Shown here: one piece after another, positions 8,033 through 15,631 of the stretch
Position numbering within the stretch: position 1 is the first letter of the stretch
Layout: each line of letters starts with the position of its first letter
Assembly: GCF_016862895.1 (NCBI RefSeq)
Contig: NZ_BONV01000004.1
Location: forward strand, 248,001-312,000
Source: Planotetraspora kaengkrachanensis
GTDB lineage: Bacteria > Actinomycetota > Actinomycetes > Streptosporangiales > Streptosporangiaceae
Length of the DNA: 64,000 nucleotides
Direction: 5' to 3'
Notes under the pieces: generated by a model
What the model saw: only the letters and a program-made list of their open reading frames with translations
Database searches by the model: none
Told to the model about the DNA's origin: nothing
Program-made: the position numbers and the translations under genes

Positions 8033-8875
8033 ATGACCAGATGGCTGGTGACGGGAGCGGGCGGGATGCTCGGCACCGACCTCGTCGCCCTTCTCGCGCG
8101 CGAGGGCGAGGAGGCGGTCGCGTTGTCCCATGGCGACCTCGACCTGCTCGACGCGGACGCGGTCGTGACGACGGTGCGGGACGTCAAACCCGACGTCGTG
8201 GTCAACTGCGCGGCGTGGACGGCGGTGGACGCCGCCGAGGAGCGGGAGGACGAGGCGCTGGCCCTCAACGGCCACGCCGTGCGGACGCTCGCGGAGGCAT
8301 GCGGGGAACGGCTCATCCAGATCTCGACGGATTACGTGTTCGACGGCTCCTCGCCGGAGCCGTACGCGGAGGATGCTCCGACGAGCCCGATCAACGCGTA
8401 CGGGCGGACCAAGCTGGCAGGGGAGCAGGCCGCGCTGGCGCACGGCGGCCAGGTGGTCCGCACGGCCTGGCTGTACGGCGCGCACGGCCCCAACTTCGTC
8501 GCGACGATGAAGCGGCTGGCGGCGGAACGGGACACCGTCTCCGTCGTGGACGACCAGATCGGGCAGCCGACGTGGACCGCCGACCTGGCGGCCCAGATCG
8601 TGCGGCTCGCCCGTTCGGACGCCGCGCCCGGCGTCTACCACGGCACCAGCGCGGGCCGGACGAGCTGGCACGGCTTCGCCCGCGAGGTCTTCACCCTGCT
8701 CGGCGCCGAGCCCGAAAGGGTGCTGCCCATTCCCGCGGCGCAGTTCCCGCGTCCGGCCGCACGGCCCGCCAACAGCGTCCTGGGCCACGGCCGGTGGGCC
8801 TCCGCAGGGGTGGCCCCCCTCCGGGACTGGAGAGAGGCTCTGCGGGCCGCGTGGCCTCATCTGAGCGCCGGCTGA
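8033..8875 (+). CDS. rmlD: dTDP-4-dehydrorhamnose reductase
   Basis: Last step of dTDP-L-rhamnose synthesis: NAD(P)H-dependent reduction of dTDP-4-dehydro-L-rhamnose. The 280-residue SDR begins with WLVTGAGGMLGTDLV, carries ISTDYVFDGSSPEPYAEDA, and has the catalytic Tyr-Lys in AYGRTKLAGE. A C-terminal TSWHGFAREVF motif is also typical of RmlD. A GGAGG lies 8 bases before the ATG. It is in the same direction as rmlB and converges on rmlC, from which it is separated by a strong hairpin. With rmlA, rmlB and rmlC it completes the rhamnose pathway within 6.5 kb. Confidence 0.93.
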   Translation: MTRWLVTGAGGMLGTDLVALLAREGEEAVALSHGDLDLLDADAVVTTVRDVKPDVVVNCAAWTAVDAAEEREDEALALNGHAVRTLAEACGERLIQISTDYVFDGSSPEPYAEDAPTSPINAYGRTKLAGEQAALAHGGQVVRTAWLYGAHGPNFVATMKRLAAERDTVSVVDDQIGQPTWTADLAAQIVRLARSDAAPGVYHGTSAGRTSWHGFAREVFTLLGAEPERVLPIPAAQFPRPAARPANSVLGHGRWASAGVAPLRDWREALRAAWPHLSAG

Positions 8876-8878
8876 CCC

Positions 8879-8910
8879 CCGGGCGAGGCCCGCGCCCGAG
8901 CCTCGCCCGG
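8879..8910. terminator. Hairpin between convergent rmlD and rmlC
   Basis: A perfect 11-bp stem, CCGGGCGAGGC at 8879-8889 and GCCTCGCCCGG at 8900-8910, with a 10-base loop and no clear U tract. Its symmetry and position between two convergent genes fit a bidirectional terminator. Confidence 0.65.
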
Positions 8911-8914
8911 AGGC

Positions 8915-9505
8915 CTATCGGAGCGATTCGTAGTACGCCTGGCAGGCGGCGTAGTCGGGGAGTAACCCGGCGTCCTGGACCTCCTTGACCGACGGCGCGG
9001 CGGCGTCCTTGTCCGACAGCAGCGGCTCGGTGTCGAGCGGCCACTCGACGCCGATCGTCGGGTCGAGCGGATGCACGCCGTGCTCCCGGCCCGGCGCGTA
9101 CGGCGTCGAGCACAGATAGACGACGGTCGCCTCCTCGCTGAGCGCGAGGAAGGCATGACCGAGGCCCTCGGCCAGGTAGAGCCCGCGCCGTGACTCGTCG
9201 TCCAGGCGCACCGCCTCCCACCGCAGGAACGTGGGCGAGCCGACCCGCAGGTCCACCGCCACGTCGAGGATGGCGCCGGAGACGCACGTCACGTACTTGG
9301 CCTGACCAGGCGGAACGTCGGCGAAGTGGATGCCGCGAAGGACGCCCCGCTTCGACACCGAGCAGTTGACCTGGGCGAGGTCCAGGCGGTGCCCCACCGC
9401 CTCGTGGAGGTCCGCCGCGCGGAACGACTCGAGGAAGGCGCCGCGGGTGTCGCCGTGGATACGCGGCGTGTACGTCCACAGTCCATCGATGCTCAGTGGG
9501 TCCAT
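8915..9505 (-). CDS. rmlC: dTDP-4-dehydrorhamnose 3,5-epimerase
   Basis: Third step of dTDP-L-rhamnose synthesis: epimerisation at C3 and C5 of the 4-keto-6-deoxy sugar nucleotide. It is a cupin with the family motifs GDTRGAFLESFR, VLRGIHFADVPPGQAKYV (catalytic His), DVAVDLRVGSPTF (the His-Asp dyad partner), LGHAFLALSE, and TPYAPGREHGV, which keeps the Tyr expected at the proton-donor position. The 196-residue length from the ATG at 9505 is normal. An upstream TTG at 9532 would add nine residues. It is transcribed opposite to rmlBD and back-to-back with the methyltransferase operon. A second, more divergent homologue is at 24436. Confidence 0.9.
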   Translation of the reverse strand: MDPLSIDGLWTYTPRIHGDTRGAFLESFRAADLHEAVGHRLDLAQVNCSVSKRGVLRGIHFADVPPGQAKYVTCVSGAILDVAVDLRVGSPTFLRWEAVRLDDESRRGLYLAEGLGHAFLALSEEATVVYLCSTPYAPGREHGVHPLDPTIGVEWPLDTEPLLSDKDAAAPSVKEVQDAGLLPDYAACQAYYESLR

Positions 9506-9683
9506 GCGGGAAGCATGCCACGTGATCAGCAACTTGTTACGCTTGCGGAGATGCTCCGGAAATGCCGTCGGTGGTGTTCAATTCTGGGCGGGGGGAATGT
9601 CGCATCGTCAGCGTCAACCAATCCAGCCCCAGCCGCGTCTTGGAATGCGGCAAGTAACTTGGACCTCCGAATCGGGGAGCTTG

Positions 9684-10901
9684 ATGACGCAGTGCCGACT
9701 GTGCGGTTCGACGGACCTCGCCGGTGTCGTCGATCTCGGAGCCACGCCGCCTTGTGAGCGCTTCCTCACCGCTGACCAGCTAGAAGAGCCAGAGGTCACC
9801 TACCCGCTGCACTTACAGGTCTGCACCAGTTGCTGGCTTGCGCAGATCCCCCCGCTGATCACCCCCGAGGACACGTTCACGGAGTACGCCTACTTCTCGT
9901 CGTTCTCGACGTCGTGGGTGGAGCACGCCAGGACGTTCGTGTCCGACGCCGTCGAGCGGCTGGAGCCCTCGTTCGTCGTCGAGGTGGCGAGCAACGACGG
10001 GTACCTCCTCCAGCACGTGGTCGAGCGGGGCATCCGCTGCCTGGGGATCGAGCCCTCCGCGAACGTCGGCCGGGCCGCCGTGGAGAAGGGCGTGCCGACC
10101 CGCACCGACTTCCTCTCCCCTGAGACGGGCGCCTCCGTACGGGCCGAGCACGGCCCGGCGGACCTGGTGGTGGCCAACAACGTCTACGCGCACATCCCCG
10201 ACGTCATCGGGTTCACCCAGGGTCTGCGCAACCTGGTCGCCGACGACGGCTGGGTCTCGATCGAGGTGCAGCACCTGCTCACGCTCATCGAGCTGAACCA
10301 GTACGACACCATCTACCATGAGCACTTCCAGTACTACACGGTCGCCTCCGCGCAGCGCGCGCTCGAGAGCGGCGGGCTCACCCTCGTGGACGTCGAACTG
10401 GTGCCCACCCACGGCGGCTCGATCCGGCTCTGGGCCCGGCCCGCCGAGGTCGCGGGGGAACCCAGCCGGCGCGTGCTCGACGTGCTCGACCGCGAGAAGG
10501 CCGCGGGCCTCCACGAACTGTCGGGATACACCGAGTTCGCCCAGCGGGTGGCGCGCGTCCGCCGGGACCTGCTCAGGTTCCTGATCGACGCGGCCGCCGA
10601 AGGCAAGACCGTGGCCGGCTACGGCGCTCCGGGTAAGGGCAACACGCTGCTCAACCACTGCGGCATCCGGCCCGACCTGCTCGCCTACACCGTGGATCGC
10701 AACCCCTACAAGCACGGCAGGTACACCCCCGGGATGCGCATCCCGATCCTGCCGCCGGAACAGATCGCCGCGGACCGGCCCGACTACGTTCTGGTCCTCC
10801 CGTGGAACCTGCGCGACGAACTCGTGGACCAGCTCTCCTACATCCGTGAATGGGGAGGCCGGTTGGTCTTCCCGATCCCCACTCTGGAGATTGTCTCGTG
10901 A
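9684..10901 (+). CDS. SAM-dependent sugar C-methyltransferase
   Basis: A 405-residue enzyme of the family that adds a methyl branch to nucleotide-linked keto sugars (relatives include TylC3, NovU and EvaC). The N-terminus is a zinc-binding module, with C4-x2-C7 in TQCRLCGS and a second pair in LQVCTSCWLAQ. The SAM-binding motif follows as VVEVASNDGYLLQHV with GIEPSANV. YDTIYHEHFQYYTV is the characteristic active-site stretch with the catalytic His/Tyr residues. A C-terminal Rossmann-like domain contains VAGYGAPGKGNTLLNHCGI. A GGGGAG lies five bases before the ATG. It heads an operon whose next four genes overlap or abut, so it probably modifies the sugar nucleotide that they make. Confidence 0.88.
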   Translation: MTQCRLCGSTDLAGVVDLGATPPCERFLTADQLEEPEVTYPLHLQVCTSCWLAQIPPLITPEDTFTEYAYFSSFSTSWVEHARTFVSDAVERLEPSFVVEVASNDGYLLQHVVERGIRCLGIEPSANVGRAAVEKGVPTRTDFLSPETGASVRAEHGPADLVVANNVYAHIPDVIGFTQGLRNLVADDGWVSIEVQHLLTLIELNQYDTIYHEHFQYYTVASAQRALESGGLTLVDVELVPTHGGSIRLWARPAEVAGEPSRRVLDVLDREKAAGLHELSGYTEFAQRVARVRRDLLRFLIDAAAEGKTVAGYGAPGKGNTLLNHCGIRPDLLAYTVDRNPYKHGRYTPGMRIPILPPEQIAADRPDYVLVLPWNLRDELVDQLSYIREWGGRLVFPIPTLEIVS

Positions 10902-11674
10902 AAGTTGTCCTCTTCTGCGGGGGCTATGGCATGCGGATGCGGGAGGGCACTCCAGGTGACGTCCCCAAGCCCATGGCCCTGGTCGGACCCCGGCCGCTGA
11001 TCTGGCATGTGATGAGGTACTACGCCCACTTCGGGCACACCGACTTCATCCTCTGCCTCGGGTACGGCGCGCACCACATCAAGGACTTCTTCCTCAACTA
11101 CGAGGAGACGACGTCCAACGACTTCATCCTGCGCAACGGCGAGGTCGAGCTGCTGTCGACGGACATCTCCGACTGGTCGATCTCGTTCGTGAACACCGGG
11201 ATCAACTCGCCCATCGGAGAGCGGCTGCGCCGTGTGCGCGACTACCTCGACGGTGACGAGATGTTCCTGGCCAACTACGCCGACGTGCTCACGGACGCGC
11301 CGCTGCCGGAGATCATCGAGCGCTTCGAGAAGAGCGACGCCGGCGCCTCCATGATGGTCGTGCCGCCCGCGGAGAGCTTCCACTGCGTCGAGCTCGGCGA
11401 GTCCGGCATGGTCGACGGGATCACGCCCGTCAGCGACATGCCGCTGTGGGTCAACGGCGGCTACTTCGTGCTCAGGCAGGAAGTCTTCGACCACATCCCG
11501 GAGAACGGCGACCTCGTCGTCGACGGCTGCGGCGAGCTGGCCAAGCGCGGCCGGATGCTGGCCTACCCGTACCGCGGCTACTGGCGGCCGACCGACACGG
11601 TCAAGGAGCGCGTGGCACTGGACGAGGCCTACTCGCGCGGCGAGCGCCCCTGGGCGTTGTGGGAGCACGAGTGA
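10898..11674 (+). CDS. RfbF-like glucose-1-phosphate cytidylyltransferase
   Basis: A 258-residue nucleotidyltransferase related to RfbF/StrQ, which makes CDP-glucose from CTP and glucose-1-phosphate. The motif KVVLFCGGYGMRMRE replaces the usual GGxGTRL loop in a way typical of RfbF-like enzymes. PKPMALVGPRPLIWHVM, FLANYADVLTD (the metal-binding Asp) and WVNGGYFVLRQEVFDHI follow. The GTG start at 10898 overlaps the stop of the methyltransferase gene (GTGA), so translation is coupled. The nucleotide specificity (CTP against other NTPs) is inferred from family likeness and has not been shown. Confidence 0.82.
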   Translation: MKVVLFCGGYGMRMREGTPGDVPKPMALVGPRPLIWHVMRYYAHFGHTDFILCLGYGAHHIKDFFLNYEETTSNDFILRNGEVELLSTDISDWSISFVNTGINSPIGERLRRVRDYLDGDEMFLANYADVLTDAPLPEIIERFEKSDAGASMMVVPPAESFHCVELGESGMVDGITPVSDMPLWVNGGYFVLRQEVFDHIPENGDLVVDGCGELAKRGRMLAYPYRGYWRPTDTVKERVALDEAYSRGERPWALWEHE

Positions 11675-12321
11675 TAGGTCTGCGCCCCGCGGCCGGCGTC
11701 ACGCGGATCGCGGCGCTCGCCGCGCACTGCGACGATCTGGCGATCGGAGCGGGCGGCAGCCTGTTGACCGTCTGCTCCGCGCGGCCGGGCGTCCAGGTGG
11801 ACGCCCTGGTGTTGTCCGGGGGCGGCACCGAGCGCGAGGACGAGGAGCGGGCGGCGCTCGCGGCCTTCTGCCCCGGCGCCGACCTGCGCGTCACCGTGCT
11901 CAAGCTGCGCGACGGACGGCTGCCCGCGCACTGGGAAGAGGCCAAGGCCGCGGTCGAGGAGTTGCGCGCGCGGACGGAGCCCGACCTGCTGTTCGCCCCC
12001 TTCCGGGGCGACGCCCACCAGGATCACCGCGGGCTCGCGAAGCTGGTGCCGACGGCGTTCCGCGACCATCTCGCCCTCGGGTACGAGATCGTCAAGTGGG
12101 ACGGTGACCTCGCGGCGCCTTCGGTCTACCAGCCGCTCACCCCCGAGATCGCCGAGGCCAAGGTGGAGCTGCTGCAGCAGCACTACGCGTCGCAGCGGCA
12201 TCGCCCCTGGTACGACCGTGAAGCGTTTCTCGGGCTCGCGCGCATCCGGGGAATCGAATGTCATGCGCGCTACGCCGAGGCGTTCCACGTGAACAAGCTC
12301 ACTTTGGATCTGGAGAACTGA
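11671..12321 (+). CDS. PIG-L family deacetylase
   Basis: A 216-residue zinc-dependent N-deacetylase of the PIG-L/LmbE family, which removes acetyl groups from N-acetylated sugars. The zinc site is visible as AAHCDDLAIGAGGSL, where the His and the two Asp of the AHxDD motif are kept, and FAPFRGDAHQDHRGL supplies the second metal-binding His motif. The GTG start overlaps the preceding stop by four bases and the stop abuts the ATG of the next gene. The context suggests that an acetamido sugar precursor or product is deacetylated. It also implies an amino sugar, although no sugar aminotransferase or N-acetyltransferase is encoded next to it. Confidence 0.82.
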   Translation: MIGLRPAAGVTRIAALAAHCDDLAIGAGGSLLTVCSARPGVQVDALVLSGGGTEREDEERAALAAFCPGADLRVTVLKLRDGRLPAHWEEAKAAVEELRARTEPDLLFAPFRGDAHQDHRGLAKLVPTAFRDHLALGYEIVKWDGDLAAPSVYQPLTPEIAEAKVELLQQHYASQRHRPWYDREAFLGLARIRGIECHARYAEAFHVNKLTLDLEN

Positions 12322-13341
12322 ATGCGGGTATTGCTGACCGGGCATCAGGGCTACCTGGGCAGCGTCATGGCCCCGGTGCTCACCGCGGCGGGCCACGACG
12401 TGGTCGGCCTGGACTCGGGACTGTTCGCCACCTGCCTGCTGGGGCCCGCCCCGGCCGATCCTGAGACCATCGCCGTGGACCTGCGCGACGTGGGTCCCGA
12501 GCATCTCGCCGGGTTCGACGCCGTCGTGCACCTCGCCGCGCTGTCCAACGACCCGCTCGGCGCCCTGGCTCCGGAGCTGACCTACGACATCAACTACCAC
12601 GCCTCGACGCGTCTCGCGCGGCTGGCCAAGGACGCCGGGGTCAAGCGGTTCCTGTACGCGTCGACCTGCTCGGTGTACGGCGCCTCCGGCGGGGACGACC
12701 TCCTCACTGAGGACGCGCCGCTGCGGCCGGTCACGCCGTACGCCGAGTCGAAGGTGCGGGTCGAGGACGACCTGGTCGAACTGGCCGACGACGACTTCAC
12801 GCCGGTCTTCCTGCGCAACGCGACCGCGTTCGGGTTCTCGCCGCGGCTTCGCGCCGACATCGTGCTGAACAACCTCGTGGGTCACGCGCTCCTGACCGGT
12901 GAGGTGCGGGTGCTGTCCGACGGCACCCCGTGGCGGCCTCTGGTGCACGCCGAGGACATCGCGACCGCCTTCGTCGAGGCGCTGGCCGCGCCGCGTGAGG
13001 CCGTCCACACCCAGGCGTTCAACGTCGGGACCGAGCAGAACAACCTCACGGTCGCCGAGATCGCGGCCGAGGTGATCGAGGCGGTCCCCGGCTCCACGCT
13101 GGCGATCACCGGCGAGGCGGGGGCCGACCCCCGGTCGTACCGGGTGGACTTCAGCAGGATCAGGGCGGCGATGCCGGGCTACGAGGCCCGCTGGACGGTC
13201 AAGGCCGGCGCGGTCGAGCTGATCGACGCCTACCGCAGGTTCGAGCTGACGGCGGACGCGTTCACCGACAGGTTCACCCGTCTCGCGTGGCTGTCCCACC
13301 GCCGGGAGGCCGGCTCCATCGACGCCACCCTGCGCCCATGA
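12322..13341 (+). CDS. NAD-dependent epimerase/dehydratase (extended SDR)
   Basis: A 339-residue sugar-nucleotide-modifying SDR. The NAD loop is G7-HQ-G10-YL-G13, the catalytic Ser/Thr lies in YASTCSVYG (about residues 112-120) and the Tyr-Lys pair is Y140-x3-K144 in PYAESK. The residues LRNATAFGFSPRLRADIVLNNL and TPWRPLVHAEDIA are typical of 4-epimerases, reductases or dehydratases of nucleotide hexoses. The exact reaction cannot be assigned. In this operon it could perform the 4,6-dehydration or 4-reduction that the CDP-sugar route needs, since no separate CDP-glucose 4,6-dehydratase is present. It overlaps the next gene by ATGA. Confidence 0.85.
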   Translation: MRVLLTGHQGYLGSVMAPVLTAAGHDVVGLDSGLFATCLLGPAPADPETIAVDLRDVGPEHLAGFDAVVHLAALSNDPLGALAPELTYDINYHASTRLARLAKDAGVKRFLYASTCSVYGASGGDDLLTEDAPLRPVTPYAESKVRVEDDLVELADDDFTPVFLRNATAFGFSPRLRADIVLNNLVGHALLTGEVRVLSDGTPWRPLVHAEDIATAFVEALAAPREAVHTQAFNVGTEQNNLTVAEIAAEVIEAVPGSTLAITGEAGADPRSYRVDFSRIRAAMPGYEARWTVKAGAVELIDAYRRFELTADAFTDRFTRLAWLSHRREAGSIDATLRP

Positions 13342-14594
13342 CTCCACAGGAGATGCACGCTCTGGTCGAGCGTCTCTACCCGCTGTGCCGGAGCATCACC
13401 GGCGACGGCGTGCGGAGCACGCTCGACATCGTGGGCGAGTCGATCCCGCTCGAGGTGACGGAGGTTCCCACCGGAACCGACGTGCTCGACTGGACGATCC
13501 CCCGGGAGTGGAACATCCGTGACGCCTATATAAAGGACGCCACGGGCAGGCGGGTGGTCGACTTCGCGGAGTCCAACCTCCACGTGGTCGGCTACAGCGT
13601 CCCGGTCTCGGCCACGATGTCGCTGGCGGAGCTGCGGCCGCACCTGCACACGCTGCCGGACCAGCCCGACCTCATCCCGTACCGGACCAGCTACTACTCC
13701 GAGACGTGGGGCTTCTGCCTGGCGGAGAACACGCTGAAGGAGCTGCCCGAGGGGCAGTACGAGGTGCGGATCGACTCGACCCTGGCCCCCGGCCACCTCA
13801 CGTACGGCGAGCACGTGATCCCCGGGCAGGTCGCGGACGAGGTGCTCATCTCCTGCCATGTGTGCCACCCCTCGCTGGCCAACGACAACCTCGCCGGCAT
13901 CGCGGTGGCGACCGCGCTGGCCCAGCGCATCGAGAACCCCTACTACACCTACCGGTTCCTGATCGCGCCCGGCACCATCGGCGCGATCACCTGGCTCGCG
14001 CTCAACCGGGAGCGGGTCGACCGGGTCAAGCACGGCATCGTGCTGGCCTGCGCGGGCGACCGCGGCTCGCTCACCTACAAGCGCAGCAGGCGGGGAGACG
14101 CCGAGATCGACCGCGTCTTCCGGCATGTGCTCGCCGGGCGTGACCACACCATCGTGGACTTCACGCCGTACGGCTACGACGAGCGGCAGTACTGCTCACC
14201 CGGGTTCAACCTCGGCGTGGGCTCGTTGACGAGGACTCCGTACGCGGGCTACCCCGAGTACCACACCTCGGCCGACAACCCGGACTTCGTCTCCCCTGAG
14301 GCGATGGCCGACACCCTCGAGACCTTGTGGGACGCGGTCGGAATCCTCGAGCGCAACCGCAAGTACCACAACACCAGCCCCTACGGAGAGCCCCAGCTGG
14401 GCAGGCGCGGCCTCTACGGATCTCTGGGCGGGCGTAGTGACACACAACAAATCCAAATGGCCATGCTCTGGGTGTTGAACCTCTCCGACGGCTCACACAG
14501 CCTGTTGGACATCGCAGAACGATCCACACTCCCCTTCACTGTGGTGGCGGACGCGGCTAAGGCTCTACACGGTGCCGGCTTGGTGAAGGAATAG
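13338..14594 (+). CDS. DUF4910 (M28-like aminopeptidase-fold) protein
   Basis: A 418-residue protein with a metallo-aminopeptidase-like fold. Putative zinc ligands are in ISCHVCHPSLANDNLAG (His, then Asp) and YPEYHTSADNPDFV (His), as in M28 peptidases, while DYR-like sugar-locus context is unusual for a peptidase. The C-terminal 60 residues (LSDGSHSLLDIAERS to GAGLVKE) look like a winged-helix domain, which is usual in this family. DUF4910 proteins are found in nucleotide-sugar and polysaccharide clusters, where their substrate is not established as far as I know. The ATG at 13338 overlaps the SDR stop, so it is translationally coupled and very probably serves the same modified-sugar pathway. 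Confidence 0.8.
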   Translation: MTPQEMHALVERLYPLCRSITGDGVRSTLDIVGESIPLEVTEVPTGTDVLDWTIPREWNIRDAYIKDATGRRVVDFAESNLHVVGYSVPVSATMSLAELRPHLHTLPDQPDLIPYRTSYYSETWGFCLAENTLKELPEGQYEVRIDSTLAPGHLTYGEHVIPGQVADEVLISCHVCHPSLANDNLAGIAVATALAQRIENPYYTYRFLIAPGTIGAITWLALNRERVDRVKHGIVLACAGDRGSLTYKRSRRGDAEIDRVFRHVLAGRDHTIVDFTPYGYDERQYCSPGFNLGVGSLTRTPYAGYPEYHTSADNPDFVSPEAMADTLETLWDAVGILERNRKYHNTSPYGEPQLGRRGLYGSLGGRSDTQQIQMAMLWVLNLSDGSHSLLDIAERSTLPFTVVADAAKALHGAGLVKE

Positions 14595-14599
14595 GTGAG

Positions 14600-15616
14600 A
14601 TGACGCAGTCCGACACAGACGTGAAGCCCCGGTTAGGCTTACGCGTCGGCGACACGGTCGAGGTGCTCAGCGAGGACGAGATCCTCGCCACGCTCGACGA
14701 GAAGGGCGAGCTGGACGGCCTGCCGTTCATGCCGGAGATGGCCAGGTTCTGCGGGCAGCGGCTGACGGTGCACAAGGTCGCGTTCAAGCTCTGCGACACG
14801 ATCTCCGGAACCGGCATGCGGCGGATGGACAACGCGGTCCACCTGACCGCCCGCTGCGACGGCGCCGCGCACGGCGGATGCCAGACCTCCTGCCTGATGT
14901 ACTGGAAAGAGGAGTGGATCAAGCGCGTCGACGACGCGGCCCCCGCTCCGGCCCCCGCTCCGGCCCCTGCCGTGCCTTCGGGCCGGCTGCTGCCCCTCCT
15001 CGAGGTGAACACCCGCAAGGAGCCCGCTGAGGACGGCGAGGAGCGCTACTCCTGCCAGGCGACGGAACTGCTGCGCGCCGCTCCGGAGCGCCTGCCGTTC
15101 CGGGACCTCGGGCAGTACGTCACGGACATCCGCGTGGGCAACGCGGGCCCGTCCCTGACCTTCCGCACCCTCTTCTTCGGGCTGTTCGCCCGCTTCCAGA
15201 AGCTCAGCAAGAGCAAGCTTCCCAAGGCGCTGTGGATCAAGAACGGGATGACGTGGGGATTCGTCCCCCCGGGCCCGAACACGAAGACCCCGACTGGAAC
15301 TCTCGACCTGCAGCCGGGAGAGCTGGTCCGCATCAAGTCCAAGGAAGAAATCGTCGCCACGCTCGACGCCGACCGGCTGAACCGCGGCATGGGTTTCGAG
15401 GAGGAGATGGCCCGCTACTGCGGCCGTACCGCCCGGGTCCGTGCGCGGGTAGACCGCCTCCTGGACGAGAAGACGGGGCGGATGTTGCAGATGAAGAACC
15501 CTTGTATCGTTCTGGATGACATCGTCTGCTCAGGTGTGTACAAATCGAACTGCCCCCGCCAGTTCGTCCCCTTCTGGCGAGAAATCTGGCTCGAACGGGT
15601 CACCGAGCCGAAGTAG
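14600..15616 (+). CDS. Unrecognised protein with two copies of a Cys-containing domain
   Basis: A 338-residue cytoplasmic protein that I do not recognise. Residues of about 15-110 and 238-334 are two copies of one domain. Each opens with GDxVxVxSxxEIxATLD, continues with EMARFCG (C51) or EMARYCG (C274), and closes with a cysteine cluster before an aromatic motif: C86, C94, C98 then YWKEEWIKRV in the first, and C302, C310, C318 then FWREIWLERV in the second. Four cysteines per copy suggest a metal or Fe-S site. An Ala-Pro repeat linker (residues 114-124) and a middle segment with LPFRDLGQYVTDIRVG separate the copies. It lies 5 bases after the DUF4910 gene and 15 bases before the flippase, so it belongs to the sugar/exopolysaccharide operon. 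Function unknown. Confidence 0.85.
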   Translation: MTQSDTDVKPRLGLRVGDTVEVLSEDEILATLDEKGELDGLPFMPEMARFCGQRLTVHKVAFKLCDTISGTGMRRMDNAVHLTARCDGAAHGGCQTSCLMYWKEEWIKRVDDAAPAPAPAPAPAVPSGRLLPLLEVNTRKEPAEDGEERYSCQATELLRAAPERLPFRDLGQYVTDIRVGNAGPSLTFRTLFFGLFARFQKLSKSKLPKALWIKNGMTWGFVPPGPNTKTPTGTLDLQPGELVRIKSKEEIVATLDADRLNRGMGFEEEMARYCGRTARVRARVDRLLDEKTGRMLQMKNPCIVLDDIVCSGVYKSNCPRQFVPFWREIWLERVTEPK

Positions 15617-15631
15617 TCGGGAAGGGCACGA

